A DNA stretch of 64,000 nucleotides from Flavobacterium sp. ASV13 (GCF_000745775.1 NZ_JQJY01000004.1:124001-188000), one strand, 5' to 3'; counted from the first letter of the stretch, positions 1 through 9,172 are shown. Notes: generated by a model from the sequence alone, not told the origin. A program made the numbers and translations.

Positions 1-557
1 TTATATTTAATAATATTTTTAGCGTCTGTTTCGTTTTCAAAAATTTCAAAAACTGCTTTGTTATATACGTTATCAGATTTGTTTTCTAGCTTGTTAATTC
101 TAGCACATGAATCTTTAATAACTTTCATGTTTTTCAAGTTGCTCAATTCCTTAACAGCACTATCAATATTTTGACAAGCTTCAAGGTTGATTTCTGTCAT
201 TTTTCTGATCGATTTTGTAATCTTGTCAACTTGATACAATCTCATACGGCTTGCAGCTCCGTGAAGGTAATCTGCAACGTTATCAATTGAAGTAATTAAG
301 GTATGAATATCTTCTCTATCAAATGGAGTAATAAAGTTTCTACTCAATTCCAAGTTAGTTTGACGTGTAATATCTTCTCCTTTTTGCTCTAATTCATCAA
401 TTTTTTGAAAAAGAACTTCTCTTTCTTTTAATGGTAAGTTTACAGCTTCGTGTAAGTTAGATGCTAATTCAATTAAATTGCTTGAAGCCTCTTCAAAAAG
501 TGGAAAGAATTTCTTGTCTTTCGGCACTAAAAATTGGAAAATACTGTTTATTGACAT
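1..557 (-). CDS. DUF47 family protein (PhoU-like), partial
   Basis: About 185 N-terminal residues are visible; the C-terminus lies beyond the left edge. The protein is helical and charged, beginning MSINSIFQFLVPKDKKFF, as in DUF47 proteins, which resemble PhoU and usually sit beside PiT-type phosphate permeases. The partner gene would be to the left, outside the window. The ATG start is supported by a TAATTTTG -7 box on the minus strand about 20 bases upstream. The role in phosphate transport is inferred from the family only. Confidence 0.85.
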   Translation of the reverse strand, partial: MSINSIFQFLVPKDKKFFPLFEEASSNLIELASNLHEAVNLPLKEREVLFQKIDELEQKGEDITRQTNLELSRNFITPFDREDIHTLITSIDNVADYLHGAASRMRLYQVDKITKSIRKMTEINLEACQNIDSAVKELSNLKNMKVIKDSCARINKLENKSDNVYNKAVFEIFENETDAKNIIKY

Positions 558-576
558 TTTTATATTTTTGATAGTG

Positions 577-584
577 CAAAATTA
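577..584 (-). promoter_or_regulatory. -7 promoter element of the DUF47 gene
   Basis: On the minus strand this reads TAATTTTG, a perfect match to the Bacteroidota -7 consensus TAnnTTTG, 19 bases before the DUF47 ATG. No clear TTG -33 element is visible; the upstream bases overlap the end of hutH. Confidence 0.5.
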
Positions 585-605
585 CTTCAATAATATTCTA
601 TAATG

Positions 606-2120
606 TTAAGCCATTGTTAACAAATCGTTTTCAATTTGAAAACTGTCTAAGAATGAAATTGTATTCTCAATATCATAATGTAAGATTCTATCCTCTTTAA
701 CCAAAGGCACAACTTCACGATAACTACTTAAAAACATTTCGATAAAATCGCTCGATTTCAAAGGCTCTCTATAAGCAATTGCCTGCGATGCATTCATTAA
801 TTCGATTGCCAAAATTCGCTCTAAATTATCTAAAACACGTAAAGCTTTTGTAGCTCCATTTGCTCCCATACTTACATGATCTTCCTGACCATTGCTCGAA
901 ACAATACTGTCAATACTTGACGGAGTTGCAAGTTGTTTATTCTGGCTCGCAATACTTGCCGCAGTATATTGCGGAATCATAAATCCTGAATTTAATCCTG
1001 GATTATCAACCAAAAATGCCGGAAGATTTCGCAATCCTGAAATTAACTGATACGTTCTTCTTTCAGAAATGCTTCCTAATTCAGCCAAAGCAATTGCAAT
1101 AAAATCTAAAGCTAAAGCCAATGGCTGTCCATGGAAATTTCCTCCCGAAATAATCTGATCGGCTTCAACAAATATATTTGGATTATCCGTAACCGAATTA
1201 ATTTCGGTTTTGAATACTTTTCGAACATAATCAATCGCATCTTTTGAAGCGCCGTGAACTTGCGGCATACAACGGAAAGAATACGGATCCTGAACGTGTT
1301 TCTTTTCTTGAGTGATTATTTCACTTCCGTCTAAGAATTCTGCAATTCGTTGTGCCGTTACAATTTGCCCTTTGTGCGGACGTATATAATGTATCAATTC
1401 ATTAAAAGGTTCGATTCTTCCATCAAAACCTTCAAGTGAAATAGTCCCGATTAAATCCGCTAAATAAGATAACTTATAACCTTTGATTAAAATATGAGCT
1501 CCGTAAGCACTCATAAACTGAGTTCCGTTTAACAAAGCCAAGCCTTCTTTTGACTGCAAAACGATTGGTTCCCAGTTGAAATGTTTTAAAACTTCGACAG
1601 AAGCCATTTTCTTTCCTGCAAAAAGCACTTCGCCTTCTCCTAATAGAGGTAAAGACAAATGTGCAAGTGGAGCTAAATCTCCAGAAGCACCAAGCGAACC
1701 TTGTGTATAAATAATAGGAAGAATATCATTATTATAAAAATCAACTAAACGTTGTAATGTAATTAATTGTACTCCAGAATGTCCATAGCTCAAAGATTGA
1801 ATCTTCAGCAACAACATCATCTTTACGATTTCTGCAGGAACTTCTTCGCCAGTACCACAAGCATGCGATTTTACTAGATTTTCCTGAAGTTTAGAAAGAT
1901 TTTCATTTGAGATTTTTACACTGTAAAGTGATCCAAAACCAGTATTGATTCCGTAAATAGGCGCAGAATGCGTCGACATTTTTTTATCTAGATAATCACG
2001 GCATTTCTGAACGTTCACTTTTGCTTCTTCAGATAATTCAAGTGCTTTATCATTAACTAAAATCTCTTGTAATGTTTCTAAAGTTATCGTTTCAGTACTT
2101 ATATAATGAATCTCTCTCAT
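606..2120 (-). CDS. hutH: histidine ammonia-lyase
   Basis: 504 residues, full length for HutH. It deaminates L-histidine to trans-urocanate, the first step of histidine degradation. The Ala-Ser-Gly triad that cyclises into the MIO electrophile is at residues 145-147 (GSLGASGDLAPL), and the family stretches GINTGFGSL, SVTDNP and SSNGQEDHVSMGANG are present. No hutU, hutI or hutG flanks it, although a HutD-family gene lies about 17 kb away. It is followed by the DUF47 gene on the same strand with a 48-base gap, but that gene has its own promoter-like box. Confidence 0.96.
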   Translation of the reverse strand: MREIHYISTETITLETLQEILVNDKALELSEEAKVNVQKCRDYLDKKMSTHSAPIYGINTGFGSLYSVKISNENLSKLQENLVKSHACGTGEEVPAEIVKMMLLLKIQSLSYGHSGVQLITLQRLVDFYNNDILPIIYTQGSLGASGDLAPLAHLSLPLLGEGEVLFAGKKMASVEVLKHFNWEPIVLQSKEGLALLNGTQFMSAYGAHILIKGYKLSYLADLIGTISLEGFDGRIEPFNELIHYIRPHKGQIVTAQRIAEFLDGSEIITQEKKHVQDPYSFRCMPQVHGASKDAIDYVRKVFKTEINSVTDNPNIFVEADQIISGGNFHGQPLALALDFIAIALAELGSISERRTYQLISGLRNLPAFLVDNPGLNSGFMIPQYTAASIASQNKQLATPSSIDSIVSSNGQEDHVSMGANGATKALRVLDNLERILAIELMNASQAIAYREPLKSSDFIEMFLSSYREVVPLVKEDRILHYDIENTISFLDSFQIENDLLTMA

Positions 2121-2244
2121 GATTATTTTAAATTTAAGACGTCAAAATTCAACAAATCAATATTAAAAAGCAACATTTACTAAAGATTATTTAATTTTTT
2201 TAATCAAAAAATCGTTCAAAATACCAATTAAGTCGTTAAACAAA

Positions 2245-2271
2245 AAAAGCAACTCATTGAGAGCTGCTTTT
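2245..2271 (-). terminator. terminator of the fibronectin-type lipoprotein gene
   Basis: Arms AAAAGCA and TGCTTTT with an inner CTC/GAG pairing; read on the minus strand the hairpin runs into a T-tract. It lies just past the lipoprotein stop and before hutH, separating the two transcripts. Confidence 0.6.
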
Positions 2272-2302
2272 GTTTTACTTTTATTATTTAAAACTTCTTA
2301 AA

Positions 2303-3364
2303 TTAATAATAAGTCACAACTGTTTTTTCTGTTTGCATTACCCCGTTTGGAGGCATTGTAACACTTTTCATTTTTGTCAAAACATAACCATTTTCATCAT
2401 ATGTACAATCAGTTTTAGATGATTCAGTACTATTATTCCCTAGAGTTGAAGTTATAATAGTTGAAGAACTAATTGCATTATTTACAGTATTAATTAAAAA
2501 CCGATTAAACCCTAAAATATCTGCTAAAGCATCCTTCTTAGTATCATAAATGTAATTTGAAACGGCAAGAAATTCTTCTCCTGGAGTTGGAGTGGTAATA
2601 CTATATTTTACTAAATTACCTTTATCAAATGTATAAATTCCCACTCCATAGTCTGGCAAATCATATTTCTCAGTTATTGTTCCGTCAACATTATAAGTAT
2701 AAGCAACTTTATAGCTAATACTTCCGTCAGGATTTTTTCTTGTTCCACTTATAATTTTTTTCTGTTCATTATATGCATATTCCGTAGAACCTTTGAAAAC
2801 ATTATCATCACTATAATTCATAGATTTTGTAATTAAATCTCCAGAATATGTATATTTAGTAATTGTATTTAAAACAGTTGTAGTTTGAGTTTTTACGTTC
2901 GTATTACTATATTTAACTATCACTGTTGCCAATTTGGTAATATTTGACGTATCATAAGTATAAGAGTATTCATATTTGACAATATTGTACTTATCACTTC
3001 TTTCTATATTTTGTGTTTTTGGAAGCTCCAGCATTATTTTTTCAGAAACTACAGATTTTGCACCTTCTAAACCGTTTAAACTAGCTGTAACTGTATATGT
3101 AAAAGCCCCAGTAGCTTTAAGAACATCGGTAAATTTTGCTTCCGTAAGCGGAACTGTATTAATCTTTACAGCACTGCCATTTTTATAAACATTGTATGTA
3201 ATTCCTGTACCTTCAACTGGCGACCAAGTTAAATTAACAGTGTCTGCATTTAATACTGCATTAACGGCAGAAGGAGCTGATGGTGCTGTAGGACTGGTTT
3301 CATCGCTACTACAAGAAATAAGCGTAAATAAAGAAATAAATAAAAGGGCAATTTTAGTTTTCAT
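2303..3364 (-). CDS. lipoprotein with fibronectin type III-like domain
   Basis: 353 residues. The N-terminus is a lipoprotein signal ending in a lipobox (TLISCSSDE), so Cys18-19 would be lipidated. Residues about 28-110 look like a fibronectin type III module (PSAPSAVNAV, VNLTWSPVEGTGITYNVYKNG). The rest is a beta-rich, Thr/Tyr-rich stretch (KYEYSYTYDT, TKYTYSGDLI) resembling the YD/RHS-like repeats in Bacteroidota surface lipoproteins. Probable outer-membrane surface protein of unknown ligand. Monocistronic by its terminator. Confidence 0.75.
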   Translation of the reverse strand: MKTKIALLFISLFTLISCSSDETSPTAPSAPSAVNAVLNADTVNLTWSPVEGTGITYNVYKNGSAVKINTVPLTEAKFTDVLKATGAFTYTVTASLNGLEGAKSVVSEKIMLELPKTQNIERSDKYNIVKYEYSYTYDTSNITKLATVIVKYSNTNVKTQTTTVLNTITKYTYSGDLITKSMNYSDDNVFKGSTEYAYNEQKKIISGTRKNPDGSISYKVAYTYNVDGTITEKYDLPDYGVGIYTFDKGNLVKYSITTPTPGEEFLAVSNYIYDTKKDALADILGFNRFLINTVNNAISSSTIITSTLGNNSTESSKTDCTYDENGYVLTKMKSVTMPPNGVMQTEKTVVTYY

Positions 3365-3775
3365 TTTTTGTTTTGGTTTTTTAAAATTTTGAGCGAAATA
3401 TAATTAAAACAAAAATGATTGTACGAAATCTTCCCTGTTAAAATTTGATTTTTTTTCAAATTCATTTTACATCTACAAATTTCATTGATTATAAACAACA
3501 TAGGAAACTAACTGAATTTAACTTACTGAAAAAAATCGCAGAAATAATCTTATTCAGCAAAATTATCAGTTATTAAACTCGGTTTTGGTTCTAATTTTTA
3601 TTTAAAAATTAAACTTTCTTATAAGTAAAAGCAAATCTAAACTGCGTAAAATATGTTAAAACATCAACTTAACATATTTAATTTTAACAAATACTCAATA
3701 TTGATTTTTTGAAATTTGAATTATTAAAATATTCGCAAAAAGCCTTTCAGAGTTTTTAATCCTACTTAAAAGCTG
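3365..3775. other. AT-rich intergenic region, no gene seen
   Basis: Divergent spacer between the lipoprotein gene and the threonine operon leader. It is AT-rich, with no open frame of note and no convincing hairpin. It must hold the lipoprotein promoter on the left and the upstream part of the thr promoter on the right. Confidence 0.5.
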
Positions 3776-3783
3776 TACTTTTG
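3776..3783 (+). promoter_or_regulatory. -7 promoter element of the thr leader
   Basis: TACTTTTG fits the Bacteroidota -7 consensus TAnnTTTG. Transcription would start near 3790, only about five bases before the first possible leader ATG (3795) but about 38 bases before the second (3828), which favours the second. Confidence 0.5.
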
Positions 3784-3827
3784 AAAAATCAAAAATGAAA
3801 AGTAACAGCACAAAATATCAATCTACA

Positions 3828-3896
3828 ATGACAGTTCAAACTAGAACTGCAATTGCTGCTACCATTATTTCTACTACAACTACTACTACCCCTTAG
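3828..3896 (+). CDS. threonine operon leader peptide (thrL-like)
   Basis: A 22-codon open frame ending 107 bases before thrA. Ten of the 22 codons are Thr and three are Ile, ending in six consecutive Thr codons (3873-3890), then Pro and TAG. This is the layout of attenuation leaders such as enterobacterial ThrL, where ribosome stalling at Thr/Ile codons controls readthrough into thrABC. An in-frame ATG at 3795 would give 33 residues but lies almost on the predicted transcription start. Similarity is in composition and position, not in residue-by-residue alignment. Confidence 0.75.
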   Translation: MTVQTRTAIAATIISTTTTTTP

Positions 3897-3942
3897 GGGT
3901 ATACATTTTCACATATAATCCTAGGTTACCTATACTTTTTTC
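3886..3942 (+). promoter_or_regulatory. candidate thr attenuator region
   Basis: The stop codon of the leader sits in the loop of a small GC-rich hairpin, TACCCC-TTA-GGGGTA (3886-3901). Further on, GTATA (3899-3903) can pair with TATAC (3931-3935), which is followed directly by a run of six T (3936-3941), so the second structure could act as a terminator. The two structures share bases around 3899-3901 and would be mutually exclusive, as attenuation requires. The terminator stem is weak, so the fold is inferred. Confidence 0.45.
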
Positions 3943-4003
3943 ATGAAAGAAGAGAGTTATTGGATACATAAAAATATTTGCATAAAAAGAAAAAAATATC
4001 AAA

Positions 4004-6451
4004 ATGAAAGTATTAAAATTTGGCGGAACTTCGGTTGCCAATGCTCAAAATATAAAACTCGTTCTCGAAATTGTTAAACAAAAAGCTGAAAAAGACAAAT
4101 TAGTTGTTGTAGTTTCTGCACTTAGTAAAGTAACCGATTTACTTCAATCAGCGGCAGCTAAAGCGGCAGCAAATGACGAAAGCTTTAGAGAAGTTGTTGC
4201 CGAAATCGAGAAAAAACACCTTGATACATTAAAAGAATTGATTCCTGTAAGCGAGCAAAGCAGTTTGCTGAGCCACGTAAAAAGAATCATTAATCACTTA
4301 GAAACTTTGCTAGACGGCTGTTTCTTGCTTGGCGAATTATCTCCAAGAACTGCTGATACTATTTTAAGTTTCGGAGAATTATTATCTTCATTTATAATTG
4401 CGAAGGCATACGAACAAATTAACAATGATGCGGTTTATAAAGACAGCCGTGAGTTGATTAAAACAAATGCTGATTTTGGAAAAGCGGTTGTGAATTTTGA
4501 AATTTCAAACAAATTAATTCAGGAATATTTTGCTTCGAATGAATCAAAAATCAATATTTTACCTGGTTTTATTGCGCAGACTTTAGACGGAATCACTTCT
4601 ACTTTAGGACGCGGCGGATCTGATTATACGGCAGCCATTATTGCCGGAGCAATCGATTCAGAACAACTTGAAATCTGGACTGACGTAAACGGAATGTTTA
4701 CTGCAAACCCAAAAATCGTAAAACAGGCACAGCCAATTGCAAACATTTCGTATCAGGAAGCGATGGAATTATCGCATTTTGGTGCCAAAGTTTTATATCC
4801 GCCAACAATTCAACCTGTTTTAAGAAAAAATATTCCAATTATGATCAAAAATACTTTTGAACCAGAAGCTGTAGGCACTTTAATTTCTGATACCGTTTTA
4901 TCAAAAGATACTGTTGTAAAAGGAATCAGCCATATTGATAATATTTCGCTTTTAACTCTTGAAGGCTCAGGAATGATTGGTGTTGCGGGTTCATCAAGAC
5001 GTTTGTTTGAAGTATTGTCTCAGGAAAAAATCAACGTAATTTTTATTACTCAGGCTTCTTCTGAGCATTCAATTTGTATTGGAATTTTAAATTCGGATGC
5101 TGATAATGCCGAAGCTGCAATTAACAGAGCTTTTGAAATCGAAATTGCACAGAACAAAATCGATCCTTGTTATGTAGAAAAAGACCTGTGCATTATTGCT
5201 TTGGTTGGTGAAAACATGAAAAATCACCAAGGTTTAAGCGGAAGAATGTTCAGCACTTTAGGAAAAAATAACGTAAACATTCGTGCGATTGCGCAAGGTG
5301 CTTCCGAAAGAAACATTTCGACTGTAATTAACGAAAGAGACGTTAAAAAAGCACTGAATAGTTTACACGAAAATTTCTTTGAAGAAAACACAAAACAGCT
5401 GAACTTATTTGTAATGGGTGTTGGAAATGTGGGCGAAAAATTCATCGAGCAAATTCACAATCAAAGAAAGTTTTTAAAAGATAATTTAAAGATCAACGTT
5501 CGCGTAATTGCTATGTCAAATTCAAGAAAAATGCTTTTTGATGAAGACGGAATTTCTTTAAAAGACTGGCAATCGACTTTAGACAAAGGTGAAGCTGCAA
5601 TTCCGACAGAATTCATCGCACGCGCCAAAGAACTGAATTTACGTAATAGTATTTTCGTGGATATTACAGCAAATGCAAGTGTTTCTGAAATGTATGAGAA
5701 GTTTTTAAAAGAAAGTATTGCCGTTGTAACTTGTAATAAAATTGCCTGTTCATCTGCGTACGACAACTATAAAAAACTAAAAAGCTTATCTCGCCAATAC
5801 AACGCACCGTTTTTATTTGAAACGAATGTTGGTGCGGGATTGCCAATTATTGATACTGTAAAAAACCTTATTGCATCTGGTGATAAAGTCCATAAAATTC
5901 AGGCCGTTTTATCTGGAAGTTTGAACTTTATTTTCAATAATTTTGATAAAAACAATTCTTTCCACGATGTGGTTAAAGAAGCCGGAGTTCAGGGATTCAC
6001 AGAACCAGATCCGAAAATCGACTTAAGTGGCGTTGATGTGGCTCGAAAAATCCTGATTCTTATTCGCGAAAGCGGTTACGAAATGGATATTGACGTCATC
6101 GCAAACGAATCGTTTTTACCAGCTGAATGTCTATCAACAACAAACAACGAAGACTTTTTTGCTTCGTTAATCAAACATGCTGCTCATTTTGAAGGTATTT
6201 ACAACGAAGCTTTAGCGAAAGATTCAAGATTGAAATATGTAGCGCAATTCGAAAACGGCAAAGCAAGCGTTGGTCTGCAATTCATTCCAAAAGATCATCC
6301 TTTCTACAATTTAGAAGGAAAAGACAATATCGTATTGTTCTACACAGATCGTTACGTAGATCAGCCTTTATTGATCAAAGGAGCCGGTGCCGGAGCTGCA
6401 GTTACAGCATCAGGAATTTTTGCAGATGTTATTCGAATAGGTAATATTTAA
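4004..6451 (+). CDS. thrA: bifunctional aspartate kinase / homoserine dehydrogenase
   Basis: 815 residues, the usual length for fused ThrA. The N-terminal aspartokinase domain begins MKVLKFGGTSV and spans to about residue 290 (substrate loop GRGGSDYTAAI). Two ACT-type regulatory repeats follow (about 310-460, SLLTLEGSGMIGVAG and CIIALVGENM). The homoserine dehydrogenase domain starts near 465 with the NAD(P) loop VMGVGNVGEKF and ends with GAGAGAAVTASGIFADV. It catalyses the first and third steps from aspartate to threonine. First gene of thrABC behind the leader peptide, and probably attenuated by threonine supply. Confidence 0.97.
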   Translation: MKVLKFGGTSVANAQNIKLVLEIVKQKAEKDKLVVVVSALSKVTDLLQSAAAKAAANDESFREVVAEIEKKHLDTLKELIPVSEQSSLLSHVKRIINHLETLLDGCFLLGELSPRTADTILSFGELLSSFIIAKAYEQINNDAVYKDSRELIKTNADFGKAVVNFEISNKLIQEYFASNESKINILPGFIAQTLDGITSTLGRGGSDYTAAIIAGAIDSEQLEIWTDVNGMFTANPKIVKQAQPIANISYQEAMELSHFGAKVLYPPTIQPVLRKNIPIMIKNTFEPEAVGTLISDTVLSKDTVVKGISHIDNISLLTLEGSGMIGVAGSSRRLFEVLSQEKINVIFITQASSEHSICIGILNSDADNAEAAINRAFEIEIAQNKIDPCYVEKDLCIIALVGENMKNHQGLSGRMFSTLGKNNVNIRAIAQGASERNISTVINERDVKKALNSLHENFFEENTKQLNLFVMGVGNVGEKFIEQIHNQRKFLKDNLKINVRVIAMSNSRKMLFDEDGISLKDWQSTLDKGEAAIPTEFIARAKELNLRNSIFVDITANASVSEMYEKFLKESIAVVTCNKIACSSAYDNYKKLKSLSRQYNAPFLFETNVGAGLPIIDTVKNLIASGDKVHKIQAVLSGSLNFIFNNFDKNNSFHDVVKEAGVQGFTEPDPKIDLSGVDVARKILILIRESGYEMDIDVIANESFLPAECLSTTNNEDFFASLIKHAAHFEGIYNEALAKDSRLKYVAQFENGKASVGLQFIPKDHPFYNLEGKDNIVLFYTDRYVDQPLLIKGAGAGAAVTASGIFADVIRIGNI

Positions 6452-6597
6452 AGGTGCTAAGGTTCTAAGATGCTAAGGTTCTGAGTTTTTTTTCAAAACT
6501 AATCTTAGCCTCTTAGAATCTCAAAACCTTAGAAACTAAAAAATAAAAAGTTGCAAAGAAACCTTAGAATCTTAGCATCTTAGAACCTCAGAACCTT
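6451..6597. repeat. inverted repeat of 8-base words between thrA and thrB
   Basis: Left arm 6451-6485 and right arm about 6561-6597 are reverse complements at roughly 31 of 35 positions. Each arm is built from repeats of an 8-base word, CTAAGGTT / CTAAGATG. The centre has further word copies (CTTAGCCTCTTAGAATC). The same word family recurs around the ybaB terminator near 33.2 kb. No coding potential. Confidence 0.8.
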
Positions 6598-6601
6598 AAA
6601 A

Positions 6602-7522
6602 ATGGAAATTAAACTTTTTTGTCCCGCTACAATCGCCAACCTCTCGTGCGGATTTGACGTACTTGGACTTTGCTTAGACAATGCGGGCGATGAAATGATT
6701 GTTCGAAAAGTCGATCAAAAAGGAGTTCGAATCACTAAAATTGTCGGTGCCGATTTGCCTTTGGAAACCGAAAAAAACGTTTCTGGAGTTGCTGCTTTGG
6801 CCATGCTTGAAACTTTAGGCGAACTAGATTTTGGATTCGAAATCGAAATTTACAAAAATATCAAAGCCGGAAGCGGAATCGGAAGCAGTGCTGCAAGTTC
6901 TGCTGGAGCGGTTTTCGGAATAAATGAATTATTGGGAAAACCTTATTCCCGTAAAGATTTGGTTCAGTTTGCGATGCAGGGTGAGAAATTAGCCAGCGGA
7001 AACGCGCATGCTGACAACGTTGCTCCTGCCCTTTTAGGCGGATTTACTTTGGTAAGAAGTTATGCGCCACTTGATATTATCCGAATTGACAGTCCAGAAG
7101 AATTATACGCAACGGTGGTTCATCCTCAAATTGAATTAAAAACATCTGATGCTCGTTCAGTTCTTAAACAAAATGTTTCCCTAAAAAGCGCTATCATGCA
7201 ATGGGGAAATGTGGGCGGATTGGTTGCAGGTCTTTACACTAAAGATTACGATTTAATTGGAAGATCTCTTCATGACGAAATCGTAGAACCTTTAAGAAGT
7301 GTTTTAATTCCAGGTTTCGATCAAATCAAACAAACGGCATACGAAAACGGCGCTTTAGGTTCTGGAATTTCAGGTTCTGGTCCGTCGATTTTCGCTTTAA
7401 GCCGAGGAAAAGAAACCGCCGAAAAAATCGCAAAAGCCATGAGCGACGTTTACGAAAAAATGAATTTGCCCTATGAAATTCACGTTTCGAAGATTAATCC
7501 TGATGGCGTAAGAATTATATAA
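6602..7522 (+). CDS. thrB: homoserine kinase
   Basis: 306 residues, a GHMP-family kinase that phosphorylates L-homoserine to O-phospho-homoserine. Seen: N-terminal PATIANLSCGFDVLG, the glycine-rich phosphate loop KAGSGIGSSAASSAGA (about residues 88-103), and the C-terminal GALGSGISGSGPS motif. Middle gene of thrABC, separated from thrA and thrC only by inverted-repeat spacers. Nothing odd in the sequence. Confidence 0.97.
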   Translation: MEIKLFCPATIANLSCGFDVLGLCLDNAGDEMIVRKVDQKGVRITKIVGADLPLETEKNVSGVAALAMLETLGELDFGFEIEIYKNIKAGSGIGSSAASSAGAVFGINELLGKPYSRKDLVQFAMQGEKLASGNAHADNVAPALLGGFTLVRSYAPLDIIRIDSPEELYATVVHPQIELKTSDARSVLKQNVSLKSAIMQWGNVGGLVAGLYTKDYDLIGRSLHDEIVEPLRSVLIPGFDQIKQTAYENGALGSGISGSGPSIFALSRGKETAEKIAKAMSDVYEKMNLPYEIHVSKINPDGVRII

Positions 7523-7526
7523 AATA

Positions 7527-7603
7527 AGTAACTAGTACTTAGTAATTAGTTCTTAGCTTCAAAACTAAAGACTAATCACTAGGAACTAATCACTAATCAC
7601 TAA
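7527..7603. repeat. inverted repeat of 7-base words between thrB and thrC
   Basis: The left arm (7527-7556) is made of AGTNNTT-type words and the right arm (7565-7603) of their complement (ACTAATC, ACTAGGA, ACTAATC, ACTAATC). The arms pair imperfectly around a short loop. The right arm ends only four bases before the thrC ATG, so in mRNA it could fold over the ribosome entry site. Confidence 0.7.
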
Positions 7604-7607
7604 ATAA

Positions 7608-8897
7608 ATGAAATACTACAGTTTAAACCATAATGCCCCAAAAGTTTCTTTCAAAGAAGCCGTAATACAAGGATTAGCGAGTGACAAAGGATTATATTTC
7701 CCAGAAAACATTACCGCTTTAGATCCGTCTTTTTTTGATAAAATCGAAAGTTTAAGCCACGAAGAAATTGCTTTTGAAGCGATCAAACAATTCGTTGGCG
7801 ATGAAATACCTGCAGATAAATTAAAAGAAATTATTGCCGAAACTTTAGTTTTTGATTTTCCAGTGGTGAAAGTCGAAGACGGAATCTATTCGTTAGAGTT
7901 ATTTCACGGTCCTACAATGGCTTTTAAAGACGTTGGAGCACGTTTTATGTCACGCTGTTTGGGTTATTTCAATAAAGACAAAAAAGACGCTAAAAACACG
8001 GTTTTAGTTGCTACTTCCGGAGATACAGGCGGAGCCGTTGCGAGCGGATTTTTAGGCGTTGACGGCGTTGATGTTGTCATTTTATATCCGTCAGGAAAAG
8101 TGAGCGATATTCAGGAAAAACAATTGACTACTTTAGGACAAAACATTAAAGCGCTTGAAGTTGACGGCGTTTTTGACGATTGCCAGGATATGGTGAAAAA
8201 AGCGTTTTTAGATGAAACTTTGGCGCATAAAAACCTGACTTCGGCGAATTCTATTAATATTGCGCGCTGGTTACCGCAAATGTTTTATTTTTTCTTTGCT
8301 TATAAAGCGTTGAAAAGCCAAAGCAAACCTTTAGTTTTCTCTTGCCCAAGCGGCAACTTCGGGAATATCTGCGCCGGAATTATGGCAAAGAAATTAGGTT
8401 TACCAATTGAGCATTTTGTTGCATCTACAAACATAAACGACACGGTGCCAAGATACTTAGAAAACGGAAAATACGATCCGAAACCTTCTAAAGCAACAAT
8501 CTCTAACGCCATGGATGTTGGAAACCCAAGCAACTTTATCAGGATTCAGGAATTATACAATAACGACTTAAAAGCTTTCGAAAAAGACTTTTCTTCTTAC
8601 AGTTATACTGATGAAGAAACACTAGTCGCTCTAAAGAAAATTTATAACACAGACGGTTATATCGCAGAACCACACGGCGCTGTTGGTTATTTAGGTTTGA
8701 AAAAAGAGCTTGAAAAACACCCGAACGCAATTGGTATTTTCTTAGAGACAGCACATCCTATTAAATTCTTAGATGTTGTTGAACCTGCTTTAGGCATTAC
8801 ACTTCCTATTCCTGCCCAAATTGAGAGTGTTATTAATGAGAAGAAAGTTAGTGTGAAGATTAAGAGTTATGAGGAGTTGAAGAGTTTCTTGGGGTAA
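7608..8897 (+). CDS. thrC: threonine synthase
   Basis: 429 residues, PLP-dependent enzyme converting O-phosphohomoserine to L-threonine. The PLP-binding lysine is in the motif PTMAFKDVGARF (about residue 107), and the phosphate-binding stretch ATSGDTGGAVASGF follows. N-terminus MKYYSLNHNAPKVSFKEAV is typical of the family. Last gene of the operon, followed at 25 bases by a strong terminator. Confidence 0.97.
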   Translation: MKYYSLNHNAPKVSFKEAVIQGLASDKGLYFPENITALDPSFFDKIESLSHEEIAFEAIKQFVGDEIPADKLKEIIAETLVFDFPVVKVEDGIYSLELFHGPTMAFKDVGARFMSRCLGYFNKDKKDAKNTVLVATSGDTGGAVASGFLGVDGVDVVILYPSGKVSDIQEKQLTTLGQNIKALEVDGVFDDCQDMVKKAFLDETLAHKNLTSANSINIARWLPQMFYFFFAYKALKSQSKPLVFSCPSGNFGNICAGIMAKKLGLPIEHFVASTNINDTVPRYLENGKYDPKPSKATISNAMDVGNPSNFIRIQELYNNDLKAFEKDFSSYSYTDEETLVALKKIYNTDGYIAEPHGAVGYLGLKKELEKHPNAIGIFLETAHPIKFLDVVEPALGITLPIPAQIESVINEKKVSVKIKSYEELKSFLG

Positions 8898-8921
8898 AAA
8901 ACATATAATAAATGATTAAAG

Positions 8922-8949
8922 CGAGTAAAGTTTTTACTCGTTTTTTTTT
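8922..8949 (+). terminator. thrC terminator
   Basis: CGAGTAAA (8922-8929) pairs perfectly with TTTACTCG (8933-8940) across a three-base loop and is followed by nine T. A textbook intrinsic terminator ending the thr operon. Confidence 0.9.
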
Positions 8950-8978
8950 ATTCCATAACCCCTAATAAATATATCAAC

Positions 8979-9022
8979 TACGGAAATCCGTAAAAATTAG
9001 CAATGAAAAATACTTATATTTG
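8979..9022 (+). promoter_or_regulatory. palindrome TACGGA-AA-TCCGTA with promoter TATATTTG
   Basis: A perfect 14-base palindrome-type site (8979-8992, TACGGAAATCCGTA) is followed after exactly 22 bases by TATATTTG (9015-9022). The centre of the site lies about 42 bases before the likely transcription start, the position used by class II activators. It would drive the small gene at 9173 with a leader of about 145 bases. The binding protein is not identifiable. Confidence 0.5.
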
Positions 9023-9172
9023 AAAAACAAGAAAACAAAACAAACCTTCGCTTATATACCCGATTTTAGGAGTACATGCAAAAGTTTATTTCGCATAAAA
9101 ATGAGTTATGAGCTAGTTTATTGCAGTTTCGTAAATTCAATAATCTAACACAACTTTTAAAAATAAAAATCT

